A stretch of DNA of 8,811 nucleotides, taken from Candidatus Thorarchaeota archaeon. Lineage in GTDB: Archaea > Asgardarchaeota > Thorarchaeia > Thorarchaeales > Thorarchaeaceae. Each line of letters starts with the position of its first letter. Position 1 is the first letter of the stretch. The notes below the pieces were generated by a model that made no database searches, was not told where the DNA came from, and was given only the letters and a program-made list of their open reading frames with translations. Position numbers and translations under genes: made by a program. Below are positions 1 to 5,454 of this stretch, piece by piece. The DNA lies in the NCBI GenBank assembly GCA_018238825.1, contig JABCSP010000077.1, positions 1 through 8,811 on the forward strand, in the 5' to 3' direction.

Positions 1-1
1 A

Positions 2-145
2 GCAGGACAAGCAGGGCCGGGAGGTCCTGGTGGTGCAGCTGGATTTGATCCCTCTCAAATGGGAGCTCAGCCCGGAGCTGGACCTGCAACAGGTGATACT
101 CCCGATGAAGATGTCGTTGATGTCGACTTTGAGGACATAGAATAG
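2..145 (+). CDS. dnaK: Chaperone DnaK (Hsp70), C-terminal tail only
   Basis: Only the last 47 codons are present; the gene enters from the left edge. The visible part is a Gly/Pro/Ala/Gln-rich flexible tail (GPGGPGGAAG, then QPGAGPATG) followed by the acidic terminus DEDVVDVDFEDIE. This matches the disordered linker and conserved EEVD-like acidic end of bacterial-type DnaK, where the usual form is close to DDVVDADFEEV. The ATPase and substrate-binding domains lie outside the window. In full-length family members this ATP-driven cytosolic chaperone binds exposed hydrophobic segments and is stimulated by DnaJ, which follows directly here after a gap of about 23 bp, so the two are probably co-transcribed. 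The identification rests on the tail plus the dnaJ neighbour. Its locally higher GC reflects the Gly/Pro/Ala codons rather than foreign DNA. Confidence 0.9.
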   Translation, partial: AGQAGPGGPGGAAGFDPSQMGAQPGAGPATGDTPDEDVVDVDFEDIE

Positions 146-158
146 AACTTGAACAAAC

Positions 159-163
159 GGTGA
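159..163 (+). promoter_or_regulatory. Shine-Dalgarno GGTGA that sets the dnaJ start at TTG 169
   Basis: GGTGA lies exactly 5 nt before the TTG at 169-171. It matches the complement of the conserved 16S rRNA 3' end. The upstream in-frame GTG at 160 overlaps this motif and has no good ribosome binding site of its own. The same GGTGA with 5-nt spacing precedes the ATG at 5290 on the minus strand. Confidence 0.6.
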
Positions 164-168
164 ACATC

Positions 169-1215
169 TTGGCTGAGGATAACTATTACGATCTACTTGG
201 TGTTGAGAAATCAGCAACACAGGATGAGATTAAGAAAGCCTATAGGACTCTGGCCAAGAAGTATCACCCAGATCGAAACCCTGACGAGGCAGCAGGAGAG
301 AAACTGAAAGATATCAATGCAGCTTACGATGTTATTGGGGACCCTGAAAAAAGAGCGAGTTATGACAGATACGGAACCGCAGATTCTCAAGGAATTGATA
401 TGAGCGGGTTTGGGGATCTCTTCAGTTCCTTCTTCGGTGGAGGTAGAGGTAGAGGTTTCGGAGGATTTGGCAGACGTGGCGGTCGTGGCAGAGCTGGTCC
501 ACCTCCTGGCCAGACCTTACGATTATCTATCAATCTTACATTCGAAGAAGCTTTCTTTGGTACAGAAAAAGACATTGCATTCACCAGAAAGATACACTGT
601 GAAGAATGCAAAGGTTCTGGTGCTGCTGCAGGTAGTTCTCCCGTTACTTGTCCAACATGCGGAGGTCAAGGTCAAGTTGCACGTTCAATGGGCTTTCTGA
701 GTGTTGCACAGACTTGTCCTACTTGTCAAGGAACTGGTGAAAGAATAGAAACTCCTTGTAAATCTTGTAAAGGGTCTGGTCTCAAAAATGAACGGAGTGA
801 GATTCCTATCCCTATTCCTGCTGGCGTCGAGGATGGTCAAGGCTTACGTATTCAAAGAGGTGGAAATGCTGGACCTCGCCGAGGACCTCATGGTGACCTC
901 ATTGTAATATTTGCTGTTGAACCGCATGATACCTTTATTCGACGTGGTTTGCATATCTATTTGGAGCAAGATATCCCCTTTCCATTAGCAGTTACTGGCG
1001 GTGATACAGAAGTACCCACTATGTATGGCTCAAGTAAAATGAAGGTGTCCAAGGGTACTACAGGTGGTACTCTCTTCCGTATGAAAGGCAAAGGAGTGCA
1101 CACATCTGACGGAAGGAAAGGTGACCAGCTTGTTCGAGTGCAGATTCAGATTCCTAAGAAGCTTTCAAAAGATCAGAAAGAATACCTAAGAAAATATTCT
1201 GACATTTTTACCTAG
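169..1215 (+). CDS. dnaJ: Chaperone protein DnaJ (Hsp40, class A)
   Basis: Co-chaperone that delivers substrates to DnaK and stimulates its ATPase. Domains, numbered from the TTG start (348 aa): J domain at about 5-70 with the HPD motif at 33-35; Gly/Phe/Arg-rich linker at about 79-114; zinc-binding region with four CxxCxGxG repeats (CEECKGSG 144-151, CPTCGGQG 161-168, CPTCQGTG 183-190, CKSCKGSG 197-204); then the C-terminal substrate-binding beta domains and a basic end. All eight zinc cysteines and the HPD are intact, so it should be functional. It is somewhat shorter than the usual 370-380 residues. A GTG at 160 would add three residues, but the GGTGA at 159-163 and the typical MAEDNYYDLLGV beginning favour TTG 169. 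It follows dnaK by about 23 bp, and its TAG stop overlaps the stop of the opposing HAAS gene. The linker is rich in RG steps (GRGRG, RRGGRGR). Confidence 0.96.
   Translation: MAEDNYYDLLGVEKSATQDEIKKAYRTLAKKYHPDRNPDEAAGEKLKDINAAYDVIGDPEKRASYDRYGTADSQGIDMSGFGDLFSSFFGGGRGRGFGGFGRRGGRGRAGPPPGQTLRLSINLTFEEAFFGTEKDIAFTRKIHCEECKGSGAAAGSSPVTCPTCGGQGQVARSMGFLSVAQTCPTCQGTGERIETPCKSCKGSGLKNERSEIPIPIPAGVEDGQGLRIQRGGNAGPRRGPHGDLIVIFAVEPHDTFIRRGLHIYLEQDIPFPLAVTGGDTEVPTMYGSSKMKVSKGTTGGTLFRMKGKGVHTSDGRKGDQLVRVQIQIPKKLSKDQKEYLRKYSDIFT
1212..1215. other. Shared palindromic stop CTAG (dnaJ / HAAS gene)
   Basis: The tetranucleotide CTAG, inside the 6-bp palindrome CCTAGG at 1211-1216, supplies the TAG stop of dnaJ on the plus strand and the TAG stop of the convergent HAAS gene on the minus strand. 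The two genes therefore overlap tail to tail by 4 bp and no intergenic terminator is possible. The first T-run downstream of dnaJ is TTTT at 1230-1233, already inside the opposing gene. Confidence 0.95.
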
Positions 1216-1658
1216 GATTCTCCGGTTTGTTTTGCTCTGACAAACCACTCAATGACTGCGAATCCCATCAGAACAATAACTGCAAAATAGAATTCGACTG
1301 CTCCCTCGGTAACAGAGGACACGACCCATGCAGCTATTACTGCAACAATGAAGGCGGCTACAAGTCTTACAAGATAGTATTGAAATCGGTCGTCATCCTT
1401 TTCTGTGTTCACATCTTGAACTCGCTCTTGTCCATACTCTTCTGCAATCTCCTCTGGTGTTCCAAGTTCTTTGAGGATTTCCTGAACAAGTAAATCAGGA
1501 CTCTCCGAAGGTCTAATTTGTTGCTTGTGCTTAAACCCTTCATAGATGTGTGATTTTAGGTCTTCGAGCAGATCTTCAGTTTCAAAATTATCTGGCAACA
1601 GTCGTGAAGTCTTCTTGATAAATTCCTCAACTATTTGTTTTACTTCCTCATCAATCAC
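1212..1658 (-). CDS. HAAS-domain two-TM membrane protein paired with PadR
   Basis: A 148-aa protein. Residues 1-80 are charged and helical and end in LKELGTPEEIAEEYGQE, which resembles the HAAS/DUF1700-type domain (the LGtPeeIA..Y pattern). A charged linker (NTEKDDDR, about 84-91) follows, then two hydrophobic segments at about 97-115 and 123-139 and a short basic/polar tail. This points to a small inner-membrane protein with a cytosolic N-terminal domain. HAAS-type proteins are commonly encoded directly after PadR regulators and are thought to act in sensing or envelope response; the molecular function is not established. Here the GTG start lies inside the padR gene (8-bp overlap), with GGAGG at 1668-1672 placed 9 nt upstream within padR, which indicates translational coupling. 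The family assignment is by pattern; the membrane topology is more certain than the role. Confidence 0.8.
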   Translation of the reverse strand: MIDEEVKQIVEEFIKKTSRLLPDNFETEDLLEDLKSHIYEGFKHKQQIRPSESPDLLVQEILKELGTPEEIAEEYGQERVQDVNTEKDDDRFQYYLVRLVAAFIVAVIAAWVVSSVTEGAVEFYFAVIVLMGFAVIEWFVRAKQTGES

Positions 1659-2007
1659 TTTTTAGTCCCTCCAATTTTTCAAATATATCACCAACTAGAA
1701 CTGTAAGATGTCGGTAGACTCTATCTCCCTCGCCAGTTAATACGTATACTTTCTTGCTTGGTCCTGACTCTGATTTCTCAGTATGGACATTAAGCAGTCT
1801 TTCCTTCCGAAGTCTGTGGAGAATTGGATATAGTGTTCCTTCCTTTACTTGAAGGAGACCATCCGTACGCTCTTCAAGCTCTTTTGCAATACCATAACCA
1901 TGAATCCCCTCTTCATGGCGTTTCACGATTGCTAGGACTGCATATTGAAGAAGACCTCTTCTGATTTCAATACGCCAAGTGTCTTCAAAATTGGGTCCTT
2001 TTTGCAA
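1651..2007 (-). CDS. PadR family transcriptional regulator
   Basis: A 118-aa winged-helix DNA-binding protein of the usual short PadR length. Helix 1 appears as RRGLLQYAVLAIVKR (16-30), followed by HGYGIAKELEERT (36-48). The recognition region is EGTLYPILHRLRKERLL (56-72), and the wing contains GPSKKVYVLTGEG (82-94), all classic PadR features. The C-terminal helix (98-115) would form the dimer interface. PadR proteins are typically repressors of adjacent transporter, detoxification or membrane-stress genes and are often released by small hydrophobic ligands. The start is a TTG, the only plausible one after an in-frame TAA at 2038-2040; a purine-rich GAGAGG lies about 12 nt upstream, so initiation may be weak. 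It lies 66 bp downstream of the MFS gene on the same strand and overlaps the HAAS gene by 8 bp. Confidence 0.93.
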   Translation of the reverse strand: MQKGPNFEDTWRIEIRRGLLQYAVLAIVKRHEEGIHGYGIAKELEERTDGLLQVKEGTLYPILHRLRKERLLNVHTEKSESGPSKKVYVLTGEGDRVYRHLTVLVGDIFEKLEGLKSD

Positions 2008-2073
2008 TGATCGCGCAATCCTCTCAGGTGTTCGGAATTAGAAAATACATGCTAGTCCTTAAGTTTGTTTATC
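2008..2073 (-). promoter_or_regulatory. MFS-padR gap, possible internal promoter
   Basis: The 66-bp gap between the MFS stop (TGA, 2074-2076) and the padR start is AT-rich in its upstream half. Read on the minus strand it contains AAACAAACTTAAGG and ATGTATTTTCTAATTCC, either of which could hold a weak TATA-like element. I found no convincing long palindrome of the ATGT-N-ACAT kind expected for a PadR operator. Read-through from the MFS gene is equally possible. Confidence 0.25.
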
Positions 2074-3444
2074 TCAGACAATGTCAACATCATGACGTCT
2101 ACGATGTATCAGTGCATTGAACTCTAGTCTAAGAGTTGAACTGTATTTCTTAGGCTCTTCAATTAATAGGTAGAAGAACGATGCAATGAATCGTAACACT
2201 CCACTTGCGATTAACATTATGAATACCGAGAGATACTCACTTCCAAAAGTTATGAGAATGACTTGCCCAAATATACCAGCTAAGAATGACCCAAACAGGT
2301 ATACGATTCCAGTGAAGGTATTGAATACAGCAAGGTGTGCACCTCGTTCCTCTTCAGGAGCAACATCATAGATGTATGCGGTAATAGCATTCATTGAAGA
2401 AGCTATAGTGAATCCAGCAATAAAATTAGCAAGGTAGACAATCCAAATTGTCCATGCAAATGCATACATGATTGGAACAACGAATAATGACATTCTTCCA
2501 ATTAGAATCAAAGGTTTTCGTCCCACACGATCACTCAATCGTCCGAATGGCACAGTAAATATGATAATTGACGCAGTCATCACTGCCGAGGCTACTGCTA
2601 TCTCCAAGATCGAAGAACTTAACCAATCCCTTTGTACGACAATAAAGAAGGGCCAAGCCATTGACATAGCAAAAGAGAAGAAGACTGATACAAAGCTGAA
2701 TTTACGAAAATCACTTGGCTGTGACAGGAGTCGATGCATAGGTGGGAATTTTCTAGGTCCCTTATCTGTTCGTGATTTCTCTTTTATTCCAAGTGAGAGT
2801 AATGATGCAAATATCCCGAATAATGCAGTGAGAAAGAATGGGAGATAGAACGCCTCTCTCCAGACTTCGACCGTGGGAAACAAAACTGGACCAAGGCTTC
2901 CAAAGGCAGTTCTTAACCATGGCAATATACCGGGCATTCCTGCTAGAAATCCGGAAGCAAGAGTTGCCAAGAATGATGCGATATTAGTAATTATGCCTAA
3001 CTTACCAAGTTCGTTACCTCTATTTTTCTCTCCCATAAGCCCTCCAACAAGTGACAACCAAGTTGGAATTTGAATACTGAAGAGAATCGACTGGATCGCA
3101 TACAACACTATCATATCGATGGGTGTTGCTGCCCACAAGAACAGGTAAACAAGGACAAGTCCCGACATTGTCCCAAATGCGACAAAGGCTTTCGTATGAC
3201 CCACTTTGTCTGAAGCGCCACCCCAGATTGGTTGAAGGACTGTTGGTGCTACATTTCCAACACTCCTGAATGCGCCTAGTTCAGCGAAATTCTTAACCCC
3301 ATACAAGTAGTTCTGCATATCAACGAGATATGTCTGGAGGAATGGAGCATGGAGTCCTAATGCAAATTGCGTAAGTGCCCCAACAACGAATGCCTTTGCA
3401 GGGAGCTTGGGCTCGTTAATAATTTCAGGGGCATCTTCAGACAC
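2074..3444 (-). CDS. Major facilitator superfamily (MFS) transporter
   Basis: A 456-aa integral membrane protein of normal MFS length, with about 12 predicted membrane helices in two six-helix halves. MFS motif A appears twice: a degenerate N-half copy GGASDKVGHTK (75-85) and a canonical C-half copy GRLSDRVGRK (301-310). A DVAPEEERG segment (360-368) follows a helix in the C-half, as in many drug-efflux members. A cytosolic loop rich in K/R (about 220-250) joins the halves, and an extended outward-facing segment lies at about 170-198. The C-terminus is basic (IHRRRHDVDIV). The substrate cannot be read from the sequence; drug, lipid or sugar export are all possible. The start is a GTG with AAGGAG at 3453-3458, 8 nt upstream. 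It is followed by padR on the same strand, the usual arrangement for an efflux pump under PadR control, and is divergent from the peptidase gene. Confidence 0.92.
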   Translation of the reverse strand: MSEDAPEIINEPKLPAKAFVVGALTQFALGLHAPFLQTYLVDMQNYLYGVKNFAELGAFRSVGNVAPTVLQPIWGGASDKVGHTKAFVAFGTMSGLVLVYLFLWAATPIDMIVLYAIQSILFSIQIPTWLSLVGGLMGEKNRGNELGKLGIITNIASFLATLASGFLAGMPGILPWLRTAFGSLGPVLFPTVEVWREAFYLPFFLTALFGIFASLLSLGIKEKSRTDKGPRKFPPMHRLLSQPSDFRKFSFVSVFFSFAMSMAWPFFIVVQRDWLSSSILEIAVASAVMTASIIIFTVPFGRLSDRVGRKPLILIGRMSLFVVPIMYAFAWTIWIVYLANFIAGFTIASSMNAITAYIYDVAPEEERGAHLAVFNTFTGIVYLFGSFLAGIFGQVILITFGSEYLSVFIMLIASGVLRFIASFFYLLIEEPKKYSSTLRLEFNALIHRRRHDVDIV

Positions 3445-3471
3445 TTTCGCAACTCCTTGGATATTTTGTGC

Positions 3472-3532
3472 TGACGGTCCTACTATTAACTCTAATTCTA
3501 ACTGCTATACTATCTAGATTGGCAAACCGTCA
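3472..3532. promoter_or_regulatory. Divergent promoter region with TGACGGT / ACCGTCA inverted repeat
   Basis: A perfect 7-bp inverted repeat has arms at 3472-3478 (TGACGGT) and 3526-3532 (ACCGTCA), separated by an AT-rich 47-bp core. Each arm lies about 30 nt upstream of one start codon (27 nt before the MFS GTG, 31 nt before the peptidase ATG). TATA-like sequences lie inside the core: TATAC at 3506-3510 for the peptidase, and on the minus strand GTTAATAGTA (3481-3490) for the MFS gene. If these are real TATA boxes, each arm falls between a TATA box and its transcription start. The repeat is seen directly; the regulatory role is inferred. Confidence 0.35.
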
Positions 3533-3563
3533 TTGTTATCTACGCATGTTCTAAGGTTCAATT

Positions 3564-4673
3564 ATGCTCGATGAATCAATATATCGAGGGAGAATGGACA
3601 AGGTCCAGCTGAAATTAGAGGAGTCTGGTGCAGATTTTGCATTATTAACACCTGCTCCCAATTTCCAGTATCTTGCTGGATACGACTACCATATGCGAGA
3701 ACGTCTTGTTGCGTTACTTGTTCGTCGTGGAGCAGATCCATTAATGGTCGTGCCTTCCTTTGAGGTGTCTGATCATAAATCTCATACATGGATTGAGGAT
3801 TTCTTACCTTGGGCTGAAGATGAAGACCCGTATACAAAGATTGCCGATACGCTGGGTTCATCTGATGCGGAGTTCTCAGTTCTGCTTGACAATAGTCTGC
3901 CTCTTGGTATCTACTGGAACTTGGAGAAAACTCTTGGTAACTTTAGGAAATCCCAATCAATTACTCCTGCGATTGATAGCATGCGAATCTCAAAATCTGA
4001 GAATGAACTTGATTTGATGAAAAAAGCTGGTCATATTATTGATGACGCTGTTATTGGTGCCTTTTCTCAAGCACAGCTTGGAATGACTGAACTGGATGTC
4101 AAACAATTAGTCCAGCGTGAGGTTGTACGGCAGGGTGCTATACCTACATTTGCTGCAGTTCAATTCGGAGAGAACAGCGCACTACCCCATGCAGATTCGG
4201 GCTCTAGAGTTTTGAAAAAAGGTGATGTTGTTCTAATGGATTGTGGTTGCTCTGTAGATGGGTACAACACAGACATGACACGTGTGGGTGTAGCTGGAGA
4301 ACCTACTGCAGAGCTTGAGCGCGTTTACTCAATTGTTCTCAAAGCAGAAGAAACTGCGATTGAGAAGATATCCTTAGGAATGAATTGTGGAACAGCTGAT
4401 GGTATCGCAAGACGAGTCATTGAAGACGAAGGATATGGTGACTATTTCACTCACCGTCTCGGACATGGAATTGGGCTTGAGGTTCATGAGCCTCCGTATC
4501 TTGTGAGAGGGAGCACTCAAAAACTCGGTGAAGGTATGTGTCATAGTATCGAACCTGGAATTTACCTTGAGGGGAAGTTTGGAATTCGAATTGAAGATCT
4601 TGCCTGCGTTCGAGAAGATGGTCTTGAGGTAATAACCTACTCTCCAAAAGACCTCATAGTTCTAGATCTTTAA
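3564..4673 (+). CDS. M24B family Xaa-Pro aminopeptidase / dipeptidase
   Basis: A 369-aa cytosolic metallopeptidase with the pita-bread fold, expected to cleave the bond before proline in Xaa-Pro peptides. Residues 1-140 form the creatinase-like N-terminal domain (LLTPAPNFQYLAGYD at about 28-42). The catalytic domain carries all five metal ligands: D226 (VLMDCG), D237 (NTDMTRVG), H301 (HRLGHGIGLEVHEPP), E330 (HSIEPGIYLEG) and E344 (IRIEDL), so it should bind two Mn2+, Co2+ or Zn2+ ions. The length is typical of archaeal and bacterial short-form PepQ/PepP proteins. Start ATG 3564 has AAGGT at 3553-3557, 6 nt upstream; an in-frame ATG at 3594 (giving MDKVQLKLEE) also has purines before it and is the alternative. 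The sequence does not separate aminopeptidase P from prolidase. Its TAA stop is shared with the opposing gene. Confidence 0.93.
   Translation: MLDESIYRGRMDKVQLKLEESGADFALLTPAPNFQYLAGYDYHMRERLVALLVRRGADPLMVVPSFEVSDHKSHTWIEDFLPWAEDEDPYTKIADTLGSSDAEFSVLLDNSLPLGIYWNLEKTLGNFRKSQSITPAIDSMRISKSENELDLMKKAGHIIDDAVIGAFSQAQLGMTELDVKQLVQREVVRQGAIPTFAAVQFGENSALPHADSGSRVLKKGDVVLMDCGCSVDGYNTDMTRVGVAGEPTAELERVYSIVLKAEETAIEKISLGMNCGTADGIARRVIEDEGYGDYFTHRLGHGIGLEVHEPPYLVRGSTQKLGEGMCHSIEPGIYLEGKFGIRIEDLACVREDGLEVITYSPKDLIVLDL
4670..4673. other. Shared palindromic stop TTAA (peptidase / YkgJ-like gene)
   Basis: TTAA supplies the TAA stop of the plus-strand peptidase (4671-4673) and the TAA stop of the minus-strand cysteine-cluster gene (4672-4670). 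The genes overlap tail to tail by 4 bp. The first T5 run on the plus strand is at 4749-4753, inside the opposing gene, so the peptidase transcript probably carries antisense 3' sequence. Confidence 0.95.
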
Positions 4674-5290
4674 TCCTCGGTGTCTTCAGATTTGGCGGGT
4701 TCTTCTTTATCCTCATCAGAAGGCTTTGACATTATTTTATCCATCTTCTTTTTGTCTTCTTCAGAGAGATTCTGCATCGCCTCTGTTGATTGCCTGATCA
4801 TCTGAGTCATGATGATGGAGTAGACTGCAGGTAGTGCAGTATAGGTTTCTCCTCTCTCCTTGAAAACTTGGTCAGCTAGGTTTCTTGCTTCTTGCAAGGC
4901 CTCTTTACTTACCTCGCCTTGTCCCACTCCTGGACAATCTTTGCTGCTCAAATAGTACTTTTCTCCATTATATTCGAGGGGATAGGCTCTGCATGAGAGA
5001 GGTCTCGAGTAACGAATTTCACACCCATTTGCTTCTTCATTGAAGAATATGCATGCTGTCTGTTCTGGATCTTTCTTGAGTGGCTTTCGCATCAGCTCCA
5101 GAGAGATTAGATCTTTCTCTGATTCTGGCATCTTTAAACTAACACCCGGGAGGATATTCATTAAATATCCCTGAGTACTCCATCTTGTAAGATCGCCAAG
5201 AGTCACATCAATAATTGGTCGAATGTGACATGCCATTGTCGTACATTGTTGCTCAAGACATTTGAAATTATACTTAGATTTTTCTGCCAT
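4670..5290 (-). CDS. YkgJ/CxxCxxCC-family cysteine-cluster protein
   Basis: A 206-aa soluble protein with seven cysteines in the pattern of the zinc/iron-chelating YkgJ family (which includes flagellin N-methylase-like members). C11, C16 and C21 form an N-terminal cluster, followed by VTLGDLTRW (29-37). Further in are C80 (ACIFF), C90 (NGCEIRYSRPLSCRAYP) with C100, and C119 (KDCPG). The segment gCeIRysRPlsCRaYPle is the family signature. A metal ion or Fe-S cluster is probably bound, but neither metal nor reaction is known. The N-terminal spacing is C-x4-C-x4-C rather than the compact CxxCxxCC. The C-terminal 30 residues are a Lys/Glu/Asp-rich, probably disordered tail. ATG 5290 is chosen because GGTGA lies exactly 5 nt upstream; a TTG at 5302 would add four residues but overlaps that site. 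Confidence 0.85.
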   Translation of the reverse strand: MAEKSKYNFKCLEQQCTTMACHIRPIIDVTLGDLTRWSTQGYLMNILPGVSLKMPESEKDLISLELMRKPLKKDPEQTACIFFNEEANGCEIRYSRPLSCRAYPLEYNGEKYYLSSKDCPGVGQGEVSKEALQEARNLADQVFKERGETYTALPAVYSIIMTQMIRQSTEAMQNLSEEDKKKMDKIMSKPSDEDKEEPAKSEDTED

Positions 5291-5295
5291 CTCAC

Positions 5296-5300
5296 TCACC
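5296..5300 (-). promoter_or_regulatory. Shine-Dalgarno GGTGA deciding the ATG 5290 start
   Basis: On the minus strand the order is GGTGA, five bases (GTGAG), then ATG. This matches the dnaJ arrangement in motif and spacing and argues against the longer TTG start at 5302, which would place the motif inside the coding sequence. Confidence 0.6.
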
Positions 5301-5348
5301 AAATTTGAATGTACTTTGAGCCTTCCTTCGGAGTGTCTTTAACACTTT

Positions 5349-5356
5349 CTAAATAT
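5349..5356 (-). promoter_or_regulatory. Candidate TATA box for the YkgJ-like gene
   Basis: Read on the minus strand, GGATATTTAGAAAG contains an AT-rich TATA-like core about 60 nt before the ATG at 5290. An archaeal start about 25 nt downstream would give a leader of roughly 35 nt that includes the GGTGA site. This depends on the archaeal assignment and no transcription start is known. Confidence 0.3.
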
Positions 5357-5369
5357 CCATTTCTTTCAT

Positions 5370-5433
5370 AATCCGACAGGTTTTTGTACTGTTATCCGCG
5401 GGACACACGACATCGGATAATTATCCTATCCGG
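5370..5433. promoter_or_regulatory. Cluster of TATCC(G) half-sites upstream of the Ca2+ ATPase
   Basis: Half-sites resembling TATCCG recur: AATCCG at 5370-5375, TATCCG at 5393-5398, CGGATA (reverse) at 5414-5419, TATCC at 5422-5426 and TATCCGG at 5427-5433. They build a 12-bp perfect palindrome GGATAATTATCC (5415-5426) and a 7-bp inverted repeat TTATCCG/CGGATAA (5392-5398 and 5414-5420, 15-nt spacer). The AT core of the palindrome (ATAATTAT) lies about 31 nt before the ATPase ATG, where an archaeal TATA box would sit, so a bound regulator could block the promoter. The repeats are seen directly; the operator role is inferred. Confidence 0.45.
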
Positions 5434-5454
5434 TCTTGATTCGGAGCATTCAAA

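Noticed and set aside
1..145. Compositional island suggesting horizontal transfer at the left edge
   Set aside because: The raised GC comes from Gly/Pro/Ala codons in the disordered DnaK tail and is not independent evidence of foreign DNA.
410..700. A 96-codon plus-strand frame within dnaJ
   Set aside because: It is a frame-shifted reading of the Gly-rich and zinc-finger regions; the Val/Glu repeat is an artefact of the GGT/AGA-rich codons.
2008..2073. A PadR operator of the ATGT-N-ACAT type in the MFS-padR gap
   Set aside because: The best candidate around 2048-2058 (ACATGCTAGT) matches its reverse complement at only 6 of 10 positions, no better than chance.
3562..3861. A 99-codon minus-strand frame over the start of the peptidase gene
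   Set aside because: It is antisense to the conserved creatinase-like domain, has no family resemblance, and would cover the peptidase start.
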